Shown here: positions 17,414-25,524 of the stretch, in pieces
How the letters are laid out: every line of letters starts with the position of its first letter
Position numbering within the stretch: the stretch's first letter is position 1
From: Comamonadaceae bacterium
GTDB lineage: Bacteria > Pseudomonadota > Gammaproteobacteria > Burkholderiales > Burkholderiaceae
Assembly: GCA_947374535.1 (NCBI GenBank)
Contig: CANCCJ010000003.1
Coordinates: 34,556 to 98,555, forward strand
Direction: 5' to 3'
Length of the DNA stretch: 64,000 nt
Made by a program: the position numbers and the translations under genes
Notes under the pieces: model-generated
What the model was told of the DNA's origin: nothing
What the model saw: only the letters and a program-made list of their open reading frames with translations
The model's database searches: none

Positions 17414-18577
17414 ATGTCGCAACAACACCTACATCCTTGGCAAGTTCTCACAGGCGGCATTTGCGGTTTGGTGCTGACCATCGGCTTGGCGCGTTTTGCC
17501 TACACGCCGCTGTTGCCAAGCCTTCAAACGCAAACAGGATTGACCGACGCTGCTGCCGGCGGCTTGGCCGCGATCAACTACGCGGGCTACATGAGCGGTG
17601 CCTTGGCGGCCACGTGGATTGACGATGTGCGTTGGCGGCATTGGCTCTACAGCGCTGGCTTGTGGATGGCGTTGCTTACGGTAGCCGCGATGGCACTCAC
17701 CACTTGGATGCCCGCTTGGGCCTTGTTTCGCTACATCGGCGGCTTGTGCGGTGCCACGGGCATGTTGCTGGGCTCTGGCTTGGTTTTGGGCTGGCTCATG
17801 CGGCAGGGGCGGCGGCCCGAGCTGGGTTTGTATTTCATTGGCTTGGGATTGGGCATTGTGGTGTCGGCATTGGGTGCGTGGGGTTTGTCGCAGCTCTGGC
17901 CCACATGGTCTGACCAATGGTTGGCGTTTGCGGCGTTGGGCTTGGTGTTTTTTGTGCCCGCTTGGAAGTGGCGGCCCCCTGTGCCACCGCAGGTGGTGGC
18001 GTCACATGACGCAGTGGCGAGTGGCTTGGGCTCACGCCGTTGGACGTGGACCATGCTGACCAGTTACTTTGCGGCAGGCTGGGGCTTTGTCATCAGTGCC
18101 ACGTTCACCGTGGCCATTGTGGAGCGCGAGCCTTCATTGGCAGGCCAAGGCCCGTTGGCTTGGGCGATGGTGGGCATGGCCGCGATGCCTGCCGTGTTCA
18201 TTTGGGATTTGGTGGCGCGCCGTGTGGGCGACAAGCGCGCCTTGCTGTTGGCGTTTGGTTTGCAAACGCTGTCGGTCATGTTGCCTGCCATGTCGGGTGC
18301 GTTGTGGGCTGCGCTGGCAGGGGCGGTGGGCTATGGCGCAACCTTCATTGGCATTGTGAGTATGACTTTGGCTTTGGTGGGCCGCAGAGCGCCTCACAAC
18401 CCAGGCAAGGCGATGGCCAAGCTCACGCTGAGCTATGGCACAGCGCAAATGCTGGCTCCTGTGGTGGCGGGCTATATGGCGCAGACCACGGGCACGTTCA
18501 AAGGTGCGCTGTGGCTAACTGCTGGCGTGATGGCTGCGGGCATGGCTTTGTTGGCGACCTTGCCTAAAGACGACTGA
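17414..18577 (+). CDS. MFS transporter, YbfB/YjiJ-like
   Basis: 387 residues with about twelve hydrophobic segments in two six-helix halves. The opening region GLARFAYTPLLPSLQ and INYAGYMSGAL match the YbfB/YjiJ type of carrier, whose substrates are mostly unknown. Loop Arg clusters (LMRQGRRPELG) follow the positive-inside rule. I prefer the ATG at 17414 (MSQQHLHPW) over one at 17378, which would add twelve residues not expected in the family. It runs toward ycaO with an 87-base gap and may not share its transcript. Confidence 0.88.
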   Translation: MSQQHLHPWQVLTGGICGLVLTIGLARFAYTPLLPSLQTQTGLTDAAAGGLAAINYAGYMSGALAATWIDDVRWRHWLYSAGLWMALLTVAAMALTTWMPAWALFRYIGGLCGATGMLLGSGLVLGWLMRQGRRPELGLYFIGLGLGIVVSALGAWGLSQLWPTWSDQWLAFAALGLVFFVPAWKWRPPVPPQVVASHDAVASGLGSRRWTWTMLTSYFAAGWGFVISATFTVAIVEREPSLAGQGPLAWAMVGMAAMPAVFIWDLVARRVGDKRALLLAFGLQTLSVMLPAMSGALWAALAGAVGYGATFIGIVSMTLALVGRRAPHNPGKAMAKLTLSYGTAQMLAPVVAGYMAQTTGTFKGALWLTAGVMAAGMALLATLPKDD

Positions 18578-18592
18578 AAACCCCAGCCTACG

Positions 18593-18613
18593 GTGGGGCG
18601 GTGCAGGCCCCAC
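18593..18613 (+). repeat. Inverted repeat between the MFS gene and ycaO
   Basis: GTGGGGC and GCCCCAC form a 7-base-pair stem around a 7-base loop. An upstream CCCC at 18581-18584 could compete for the GGGG arm. No T tract follows, so a classical terminator is unlikely. Confidence 0.45.
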
Positions 18614-18664
18614 AATATGGGTCTAGTTTCAGGGCGCCCCTGCTATTTTTATAAGTGATTGATC

Positions 18665-20392
18665 GTGCCCACTCAAAGTTTTATTCTCGGCAAAGACGCG
18701 CCGCTCGAATCCACCATCAACACCCTACAGGCCAAGTTGCAGGCGATGGGGTTTCACATCCAAGAAAAGAGTTGGCTCAATCCGGTAGAAGGCATTTGGT
18801 CGGTTCACATCCGCGACCGCGATTGCCCCGCCTTGTTTGCCAACGGCAAAGGTGCCACGCGCATGGCGTGCTTGGCCAGTGCCTTAGGTGAGTTCTTTGA
18901 ACGCTTGGCCACCAACTATTTTTGGACGCATTTTTACCTCGGGCCTCTCACAGCCGATGCCTCGTTTGTGCATTACCCGCAAGAGCGTTGGTTTGATTTG
19001 ACCGACGATGGGTCGTGGCCCAAGGGCTTGCTCAACGCCGAACTGCACAAGTTCTACAACCCTGAGGGCAACATCGATTGCGCCAACTTGGTGGACTTCA
19101 ACTCGGGCAATGTGGAGCGCGGCATTTGTGCCATTCCGTATGTGCGCCAGCGCGATGGCGAGACAACCTACATCCCCGTCAACATCATTGGCAACTTGTA
19201 TGTGAGCAACGGCATGTCCGCGGGTAACACTGCGGCAGAGGCGCGCACGCAAGCGCTGTCTGAGATTTTTGAACGCCATGTGAAAGCCAAGATCATCAGC
19301 CAAGGCATTTGTTTGCCCGATGTGCCCGAGGCGGTGATCAACCGCTACCCACGCATCGCCGCAGGCATTGCAGCGTTGCGCGCGGCTGGCTTTGGCATCT
19401 TGGTGAAAGACGCTTCGTTGGGCGGTAAGTACCCCGTGATGAACGTGACCTTGCTGCACCCCGAAGACCAAGGCTGCTTTGCCAGCTTTGGCGCGCACCC
19501 TCGTTTTGAGGTGGCGCTAGAGCGTGCCCTGACCGAGTTGCTGCAAGGCCGCGCTCTCGATACCTTGGGCGGTTTTTCAGCCCCCACGTTTGATTTAGAA
19601 GAAGCGGCCAGTGCGCCCAACATCGAGATTCACTTTGTGGATTCGAGTGGCGTGATTCACTGGGAGTTCTTGGGCCAAATTCCAGACTATGTGTTTGTGG
19701 ATTGGAACTTTGCCAACACCACCGCTGAAGACTATGCGTATTGCGTGAAACGCATGCATGACGATGGCTTTGACATCTACATTGCCGACTTCGAGCACCT
19801 AGGCGTGTACGCCTGCCGCGTCTTGGTGCCAGGCATGTCTGAGATTTACCCCGTGGACGACCTTGACTTTGAGAACAACAGCATCGCCAACGACATGCGC
19901 GAGGCCATTCTCAACTTGACCGATCTCGACAACGAAGAGTGCTCGGGCCTATTGGCGTCGTTGAACGAATCTAACTTGGCCGATGAGCGGCCCGTGGCGG
20001 GCTTGGTTGGCATGGCCGCAGATGCGGGTAGCTTTTGGGCTGACTTGCGTGTGGGTGAACTTAAGACCTTGTTGGCCTTGGCTTGCGGTGATGAGGCCGC
20101 CACCGTGGAAGGCTGTGAGTGGATTCGCCACTTTGACCAAATCCCGCAGCAACGCCGTGCGGTGTATGCGTGTATCGAGACCTTGGTGTTGCTCACCGAC
20201 CGTGGCGACACCGCGCCTTATGTGGGCGCAATTCGCCAGCTTTACGGCGCTGGGGTATTTGAGCAAGCGCATGCACTCATCATGCAGACAGATCGCTTTA
20301 TGGGCATCTCAGCGCCGGGGCTGATGATGGCGGGCTGTGAGATGCAGCACAAGTTGTGGGCGGCTTATGAAAAAGTGCAAGTGCACAAATAG
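18665..20392 (+). CDS. ycaO: YcaO-domain protein, E. coli YcaO type
   Basis: 575 residues resembling E. coli YcaO (586 residues), an ATP-dependent YcaO-fold enzyme genetically linked to RimO-mediated methylthiolation of ribosomal protein S12. The N-terminal half has GEFFERLATNYFW and NTAAEARTQALSEIFERH, the Glu-rich ATP/Mg segments of the fold. The C-terminal half is the helical extension seen in YcaO. I chose GTG at 18665 because MPTQSFILGKDAPLE aligns with the E. coli N-terminus. A TTG six bases earlier would add two residues. There is no azoline-peptide precursor or dehydrogenase nearby, so a peptide-natural-product role is unlikely. Confidence 0.92.
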   Translation: MPTQSFILGKDAPLESTINTLQAKLQAMGFHIQEKSWLNPVEGIWSVHIRDRDCPALFANGKGATRMACLASALGEFFERLATNYFWTHFYLGPLTADASFVHYPQERWFDLTDDGSWPKGLLNAELHKFYNPEGNIDCANLVDFNSGNVERGICAIPYVRQRDGETTYIPVNIIGNLYVSNGMSAGNTAAEARTQALSEIFERHVKAKIISQGICLPDVPEAVINRYPRIAAGIAALRAAGFGILVKDASLGGKYPVMNVTLLHPEDQGCFASFGAHPRFEVALERALTELLQGRALDTLGGFSAPTFDLEEAASAPNIEIHFVDSSGVIHWEFLGQIPDYVFVDWNFANTTAEDYAYCVKRMHDDGFDIYIADFEHLGVYACRVLVPGMSEIYPVDDLDFENNSIANDMREAILNLTDLDNEECSGLLASLNESNLADERPVAGLVGMAADAGSFWADLRVGELKTLLALACGDEAATVEGCEWIRHFDQIPQQRRAVYACIETLVLLTDRGDTAPYVGAIRQLYGAGVFEQAHALIMQTDRFMGISAPGLMMAGCEMQHKLWAAYEKVQVHK

Positions 20393-20408
20393 CTAAAACA
20401 CCAATGAA

Positions 20409-20436
20409 AAAGCCGCTTTTCAAAGCGGCTTTTTTT
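20409..20436 (+). terminator. Rho-independent terminator after ycaO
   Basis: AAAGCCGCTTT and AAAGCGGCTTT pair around a minimal loop, followed by a run of T to 20436. It starts 17 bases after the ycaO stop. Confidence 0.93.
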
Positions 20437-20464
20437 ATGTCTCAGCGACGTTGGAAGCTGCCAC

Positions 20465-21172
20465 TCAAAGGCCAAGACTCTCCAGCACCACAACGCCTTT
20501 GGGTGTTTGCAGTGTGGCTTTGAGGTTGGCTGCGCCTTCGGTCACGCTGACGCGGTTAAGCTCAATCGCCTCAAAAGCGGCTTTCAGTTTCTCGGCGCTT
20601 GGGTGCGTGATCTCTAAGCTTTGCAAAGTCACGCCTGAGCGGGTGAGGGTGTTGCGTGGGTGCAGGCGTAGCGGATCGGTGGCCTCGGGCTTGCCCCACT
20701 GGATGAGGCTGGGCATACACCCATCAAACAAGCGTTGGCCATCGGCGCGTACCGAAATTTGCCAATTTAGCGTGCCACGGTTGGTGCGGCGGTTGCCGTG
20801 AATGGCAGGACCACGGTCAATGCCTTGCATGCGAATGGCCATGCGGGCAACTCGGATGTCGGGGGTGTTCACCACGAAGTGCACCAAACGTGGCTCTTTG
20901 GCCACCGCTTTTTGCAAAACGGGGTTGTCCATGTCGTACCAGCGTGTGGGGCAGGCGCGTTTGGGACGAACCGCGTTGGGGTTGATGGCGATGATTTCGA
21001 CATACGCCATGGGGTTGGCGGGTGAGGCCACTTTGAACAAGCGGTTGTGCGTGCCGTACAGCTCGTGTTCGCCGCCGGGGCCGGGTGTGATGCCCAGTGT
21101 GTTTTCGCACCATTGCACGCCTTGTTCTAAGGTATTGGCAACGATAACGAGATGGTCTATTTGTGTGTGCAT
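20465..21172 (-). CDS. VOC-superfamily (glyoxalase-like) protein
   Basis: 235 residues beginning MHTQIDHLVIVANTLEQGV, the first beta-alpha-beta unit of a vicinal-oxygen-chelate domain with a possible metal His at position 7. The next part, GEHELYGTHNRLFKV and MAYVEIIAIN, carries a candidate His and the metal Glu. A second similar half follows with LVHFVVNTPDI. This matches the glyoxalase-like group of single-chain VOC proteins. The reaction is unknown. It is divergent from the pseudouridine synthase gene across 61 bases. Confidence 0.85.
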   Translation of the reverse strand: MHTQIDHLVIVANTLEQGVQWCENTLGITPGPGGEHELYGTHNRLFKVASPANPMAYVEIIAINPNAVRPKRACPTRWYDMDNPVLQKAVAKEPRLVHFVVNTPDIRVARMAIRMQGIDRGPAIHGNRRTNRGTLNWQISVRADGQRLFDGCMPSLIQWGKPEATDPLRLHPRNTLTRSGVTLQSLEITHPSAEKLKAAFEAIELNRVSVTEGAANLKATLQTPKGVVVLESLGL

Positions 21173-21233
21173 GACTAGACCTTACCATTCACGCCCTGCG
21201 CTTTTGCGTTTGCCTCCTCAAATAAAGCTTCAA

Positions 21234-22037
21234 ATGAACCGAATTCCCTCTGAAGGCGAACGCCTTTCCAAACGCATCATGCAACTGCGCAACTGCTCGC
21301 GCCGTGAGGCTGAACAATACATTGAAGCGGGCTTTGTGCGTGTGGATGGTGTGGTGGTGGAAGAACCGCAGTTTCGTGTGAGTACCCAAACTGTGGCGGT
21401 GGACGCCCACGCCAGCTTGCTCAACCTGATGTCGGTGACACTCATCTTGAATAAGCCCACCGGCTGGACTGATGGTTTAGAGCCATTGCCTGTGACCAGT
21501 CCTGCGCAACCCGGGCGCAAGCCTATGCCGGCCCGAGGACCGCAGAACGTGCGCCTTTTGCTCACGCCGTTACAGCGCAGCAAAAACGACCACAGCGGTG
21601 TGCGTTTGATGAAGAGCCACTTGGCCAAGCTGGATGCCAGCGTGCCCTTGGAATACGAAGCCAGCGGTTTGATTGCGTTCACGCAAGATTTCCGCGTGCA
21701 ACGCAAGCTGATCGAAGACATGCCGTTCATGGAGCAAGAGTTGATCATCGACGTGCGTGGCGAGGTGTTACCCGATGCGCTGCGCCCAATTGAGCGAGCC
21801 ATGCGCGACGAGCGTTTGCATTTGCCTGACTTCAAAATCAGCGTGGGTAGCGCCACACCTGAGCGCAGCAAATTGCGTTTGGCCGTCAAAGGCTCTCACC
21901 TGGGCTTGGCGATTTATCTGTGCGAGTTAGCGGGGCTGGAAATACTGTCGCTGCGACGCATCCGTTTAGGACGCGTGAGCTTGGGCGATTTGGAAGAGGG
22001 CGCCTGGCGCTATTTGGCTGAAGGCGAGCGTTTCTAA
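21234..22037 (+). CDS. Divergent RluF-type RNA pseudouridine synthase
   Basis: 267 residues: an N-terminal S4 RNA-binding domain (about 1-55, with NCSRREAEQYIEAGFVRVDG), then an RsuA/RluB/E/F catalytic domain (ILNKPTGW, Asp134 in LAKLD, ASGLIAFTQD). Ordinary members read G-R-L-D-x-x-T/S-x-G. Here Arg is Lys and about four extra residues separate the Asp from the SGL block. The Asp is kept, so activity is possible. The target is unknown, and 23S rRNA in the manner of RluF is a guess. The ATG at 21234 begins the S4 domain at the usual distance. A longer open frame upstream overlaps the VOC gene and is not credible. Confidence 0.87.
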   Translation: MNRIPSEGERLSKRIMQLRNCSRREAEQYIEAGFVRVDGVVVEEPQFRVSTQTVAVDAHASLLNLMSVTLILNKPTGWTDGLEPLPVTSPAQPGRKPMPARGPQNVRLLLTPLQRSKNDHSGVRLMKSHLAKLDASVPLEYEASGLIAFTQDFRVQRKLIEDMPFMEQELIIDVRGEVLPDALRPIERAMRDERLHLPDFKISVGSATPERSKLRLAVKGSHLGLAIYLCELAGLEILSLRRIRLGRVSLGDLEEGAWRYLAEGERF

Positions 22038-22053
22038 CGCGCAGTGCAGGTGC

Positions 22054-22596
22054 TCAGTTGTTTTCACCGCTGAAGGTGGGCGATACGCGGCGTGCACCTG
22101 TGAAGCGGCGGTCCCAATAGGCTTGACGCATGTCGTCCACGCGCACTTGCTGGCCTGGCTTGGGTGAGTGGATGAACTTGTTGTCTCCCACATAGATGCC
22201 CACATGGCTGAAGGTTTGGCGCATGGTGTTGAAGAACACCAAGTCGCCGGGCTTCAAATCTTGTTTGTCAATCTTCTCGGTGGCGGCGGCTTGCTCGCTG
22301 GCACGACGAGGCAACACTTTGCCCACGGTTTGTTCAAACATAGAGCGAACAAAACCGCTGCAGTCAAAACCAGTGCTGGCGTTGGTGCCGCCACGGCGGT
22401 AGGGCACGCCCAAGAAGGTCATGGCGTTGACCACCAAGTCAGACGCGCCGTTGCCCACCGTTTGGCGCATTTGGTCCATTTGCGCGACGATGCCGCGATC
22501 GGACAGATAGCGCTCAATATCGTCTGCAGCATTGTTAGTCGGTGCCGCATGGGCACTGGCAACGCAGCAAAGGATGAGGAGGATTCGTTTCAGCAT
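22054..22596 (-). CDS. NlpC/P60 peptidoglycan hydrolase, secreted
   Basis: 180 residues with a signal peptide (MLKRILLILCCVASAHA, cleavage after about residue 17). The C-terminal NlpC/P60 papain-like domain shows Cys79 in FDCSGFVRS, His131 in SHVGIYVG and His143 in FIHSP as the triad. Enzymes of this type cut D-gamma-glutamyl-meso-diaminopimelate bonds in cell-wall stem peptides. The ATG at 22596 was chosen for the clean signal sequence. The frame continues 39 codons upstream without one. Its end converges on the pseudouridine synthase gene with a 16-base gap. Confidence 0.92.
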   Translation of the reverse strand: MLKRILLILCCVASAHAAPTNNAADDIERYLSDRGIVAQMDQMRQTVGNGASDLVVNAMTFLGVPYRRGGTNASTGFDCSGFVRSMFEQTVGKVLPRRASEQAAATEKIDKQDLKPGDLVFFNTMRQTFSHVGIYVGDNKFIHSPKPGQQVRVDDMRQAYWDRRFTGARRVSPTFSGENN

Positions 22597-22755
22597 AACC
22601 CCCCATTCTAACGACTTTATCTGCGAAAGATTATCAAATGAAAGATGTAAGTCGTTGATTTGACTGGAGTTAATCCTTAAGTAAACGCGATTGACGGAGG
22701 GCGAATTTGTCATCGTCGATACTTAACGCTTTCTATAAAACGATTTGTACTACGC

Positions 22756-23358
22756 ATGTTGCTCGACGACCAAGAATCCCAACTCGTGCTGGTGGACTAC
22801 CAAGCTCGCCTAATGCCTGCCATTTTTGAAGCTGAACTGGTGCTGGCCAACGCCATGCGTTTGGCTCAAGCCGCTCATTGGATGGAGGTGCCAACCTACG
22901 GCACCGAACAAAACCCAGACAAATTGGGCCAAAACCCTGCCGAGTTGCGCGCCCTGTGTCGCCGCACTTTGCCCAAAATGAGTTTCAGTGCTTGTCCCGA
23001 TGGCTTGAGCGACGTGCTGCGCCCCGCTGCGCGCGCGCCATCTGGCAATGCCCGCAGCTTGCCTAAGCATTTGCAAAAAGCGGTGCCGCAAGAGCCAACG
23101 CGCCAAAGCATCGTGATCGCTGGCTGCGAAGCTCACGTGTGTTTGTTGCAAACCGCTTTGGATTTGCTGGAAGAAGAATATTCAGTGTGGGTGGTGACCG
23201 ATGCCTGTGGTTCACGCACCGAGCGCAACCGCGATGCCGCATTTGACCGTCTGGCTGGCGCGGGTGCCGAACTGGTGACCACTGAGATGGTCCTGTTTGA
23301 ATGGCTGCGTACCGCTGAGGCCGATCCGTTCAAAGAAATTCAGGCGCTGATCAAGTAA
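22756..23358 (+). CDS. Isochorismatase-family cysteine hydrolase
   Basis: 200 residues of the isochorismatase-like fold. The catalytic triad is visible as Asp14 (LVLVDYQARL), Lys74 (LPKMSF) and Cys129 (GCEAHVCLLQ). The family covers nicotinamidases, isochorismatases and many hydrolases of unknown substrate. This one lacks the metal-binding nicotinamidase motif and is closest in style to the YcaC-like group. It stands alone, 115 bases before prpE, with its own 158-base upstream gap. Confidence 0.88.
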   Translation: MLLDDQESQLVLVDYQARLMPAIFEAELVLANAMRLAQAAHWMEVPTYGTEQNPDKLGQNPAELRALCRRTLPKMSFSACPDGLSDVLRPAARAPSGNARSLPKHLQKAVPQEPTRQSIVIAGCEAHVCLLQTALDLLEEEYSVWVVTDACGSRTERNRDAAFDRLAGAGAELVTTEMVLFEWLRTAEADPFKEIQALIK

Positions 23359-23473
23359 ACGGAGCAAGTAATTTTCGGGCGAGGGTATTCACGCACTCGA
23401 AAAGTCAGCTTGTTGCAAGTCCGTCATTCTCATAATTATGAATTCAGTAGAAGTTCGTTTTTAGGAGATAGAG

Positions 23474-25369
23474 ATGGTTGCGTATGCAGATTTTCACCGC
23501 CGTTCCATTGAGGACCGCGACGCTTTTTGGTCTGAGCAAGCCAAATTAGTTGATTGGGAAACCCAGCCGCAACAAATCTGCGATTACAGCAATCCTCCGT
23601 TTGCCAAGTGGTTCGTAGGCGGCAAAACCAACCTCTGTCATAACGCGGTGGACCGTCACCTCAAAGACCGCGCTGACCAAGCTGCATTGATCTTCGTTTC
23701 CACCGAAACCAACCAAGAGCACACCTACAGCTTCCGCGACTTGCACGCCGAAGTGCAGCGCATGTCGGCGATTTTGAAAGATTTGGGCGTCGTCAAAGGC
23801 GACCGCGTCTTGATCTATATGCCCATGATTGCTGAAGCTGCGTTTGCCATGTTGGCTTGCGCACGTTTGGGTGCTGTCCATTCGGTGGTGTTTGGCGGTT
23901 TTGCTTCTCACTCTTTGGCGACGCGCATTGAAGATGCGTCACCCAAAGTCATCATCAGCGCTGACGCCGGCTCACGTGGTGGCAAAGGCGTGCCTTACAA
24001 GCCTTTGCTCGACGAAGCGATCAAGCTGTCAGCCCACAAGCCTGCCAACGTCATCATGGTGGATCGCCAATTGGCTGCTTTCACCCCCGTGGCTGGCCGC
24101 GATGTGGATTACGCCACTGAGCGCGCCAAACACATGGACACGCAAGTGCCTTGTGAGTGGGTTGAGTCCACGCACCCCAGCTACACCCTTTACACATCAG
24201 GCACAACCGGCAAGCCCAAAGGCGTGCAACGCGACACCGGCGGTTACACCGTGGCCTTGGCATCGACCATTCCTCATATTTACCAAGGCAAGCCGGGCGG
24301 CACCTTTTTCTGCACCAGCGACATCGGCTGGGTGGTGGGCCACAGCTACATCATCTACGGTCCCTTGATTGGCGGCATGGCCACCATCATGTATGAAGGC
24401 TTGCCCATTCGCCCAGACGGCGGCATCTGGTGGAGTTTGGTTGAGAAATACAAAGTCAACGTCATGTTCAGCGCGCCTACGGCGATTCGCGTGCTCAAAA
24501 AGCAAGACCCAGCGCTGCTGACCAAATACGACTTGTCCAGCTTGCAAGCCCTGTTCTTGGCAGGTGAGCCTTTGGATGAGCCCACTGCCAAGTGGATTTC
24601 AGAAGGACTGAACGGCAAAGCCATCATCGACAACTACTGGCAAACCGAAACCGGCTGGCCTATCTTGACCATTTGCAACGGCGTGGAAAAGGCGGCTAGC
24701 AAATTTGGTTCACCCGGCAAGGCGGTGTATGGCTACAACGTCAAGCTGGTCGACGACCAAACCGGCGAAGAGCTGACAGGCGCCAACCAAAAAGGCGTGT
24801 TGACCATCGAAGGGCCATTGCCTCCCGGCAACTTGCAAACCATTTGGGGTGACGACAAGCGTTTTGTCAGCACTTATTGGAACACCGTCCCTAACAAACT
24901 CGTTTACAGCACTTTTGACTGGGCTGTGCGCGACGAAGACGGTTACTACTTCATCTTGGGCCGTACCGATGACGTGATCAACGTCGCGGGTCACCGCTTG
25001 GGAACCCGCGAAATCGAGGAAAGCATTTCTAGCCACCCCAACGTGGCGGAAGTGGCCGTGGTCGGTGTGGCCGATCAGCTCAAGGGTCAAGTGGCCATGG
25101 CGTTCGCCATTGCCAAAGATACTTCGGGTTTGACCAATGACGCAGCACGCAAAGCTTTGGAATCCGAAGTCATGAAGGTGGTGGACTCGCAGCTCGGTGC
25201 CGTGGCCCGTCCTTCGCGCGTGATTTTTGTGTCGGCTTTGCCCAAGACACGCAGCGGCAAATTGCTGCGTCGTGCCATCCAAGCCGTCGCCGAAGGCCGC
25301 GATCCTGGCGACTTGACCACGATGGATGATCCAGCTGCACTGCAGCAGATCAAAGACCAAATCGTCTAA
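23474..25369 (+). CDS. prpE: Propionate-CoA ligase (propionyl-CoA synthetase)
   Basis: An AMP-forming acyl-CoA synthetase that turns propionate, ATP and CoA into propionyl-CoA. The 631 residues align closely in my memory with E. coli PrpE (YADFHRRSIEDRDAFW, NPPFAKWFVGGKTNLCHNA). Motifs are the P-loop YTSGTTGKPKGV near 240, the adenylate region DNYWQTETGWP near 390, the hinge DDVINVAGHRLGTREIEE, and Lys near 594 in PKTRSGKLLRR, which is the acetylation-sensitive catalytic lysine. AGGAG precedes the ATG. No methylcitrate genes are in the window. Confidence 0.95.
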   Translation: MVAYADFHRRSIEDRDAFWSEQAKLVDWETQPQQICDYSNPPFAKWFVGGKTNLCHNAVDRHLKDRADQAALIFVSTETNQEHTYSFRDLHAEVQRMSAILKDLGVVKGDRVLIYMPMIAEAAFAMLACARLGAVHSVVFGGFASHSLATRIEDASPKVIISADAGSRGGKGVPYKPLLDEAIKLSAHKPANVIMVDRQLAAFTPVAGRDVDYATERAKHMDTQVPCEWVESTHPSYTLYTSGTTGKPKGVQRDTGGYTVALASTIPHIYQGKPGGTFFCTSDIGWVVGHSYIIYGPLIGGMATIMYEGLPIRPDGGIWWSLVEKYKVNVMFSAPTAIRVLKKQDPALLTKYDLSSLQALFLAGEPLDEPTAKWISEGLNGKAIIDNYWQTETGWPILTICNGVEKAASKFGSPGKAVYGYNVKLVDDQTGEELTGANQKGVLTIEGPLPPGNLQTIWGDDKRFVSTYWNTVPNKLVYSTFDWAVRDEDGYYFILGRTDDVINVAGHRLGTREIEESISSHPNVAEVAVVGVADQLKGQVAMAFAIAKDTSGLTNDAARKALESEVMKVVDSQLGAVARPSRVIFVSALPKTRSGKLLRRAIQAVAEGRDPGDLTTMDDPAALQQIKDQIV

Positions 25370-25524
25370 ACAGGGCGCGTACGGCTGAGTTTCAGTGGCA
25401 CAATCTTGGATGTTACTTGGGTCAATCCTGATCAAAGTCGCATCCGCTAACCGGTGCAGCCGTGTCGCGGAGGTTTTTTTCCAACCAACTAATGTTTCCT
25501 GCAGGGGAACGGAGGTCAGCGCAA

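Noticed and set aside
18593..18613. Hairpin after the MFS gene as a rho-independent terminator
   Set aside because: No T tract follows the stem, so I list it only as an inverted repeat.
20802..21233. N-terminal extension of the pseudouridine synthase frame by 144 codons
   Set aside because: It lies antisense to the VOC gene, has a composition unlike a protein domain, and the S4 domain begins properly at 21234.
25403..25420. TGGCAC followed by TTGG upstream of sucA as a sigma-54 promoter
   Set aside because: The spacing between the two conserved blocks is one base short and the GC of the -12 element is missing.
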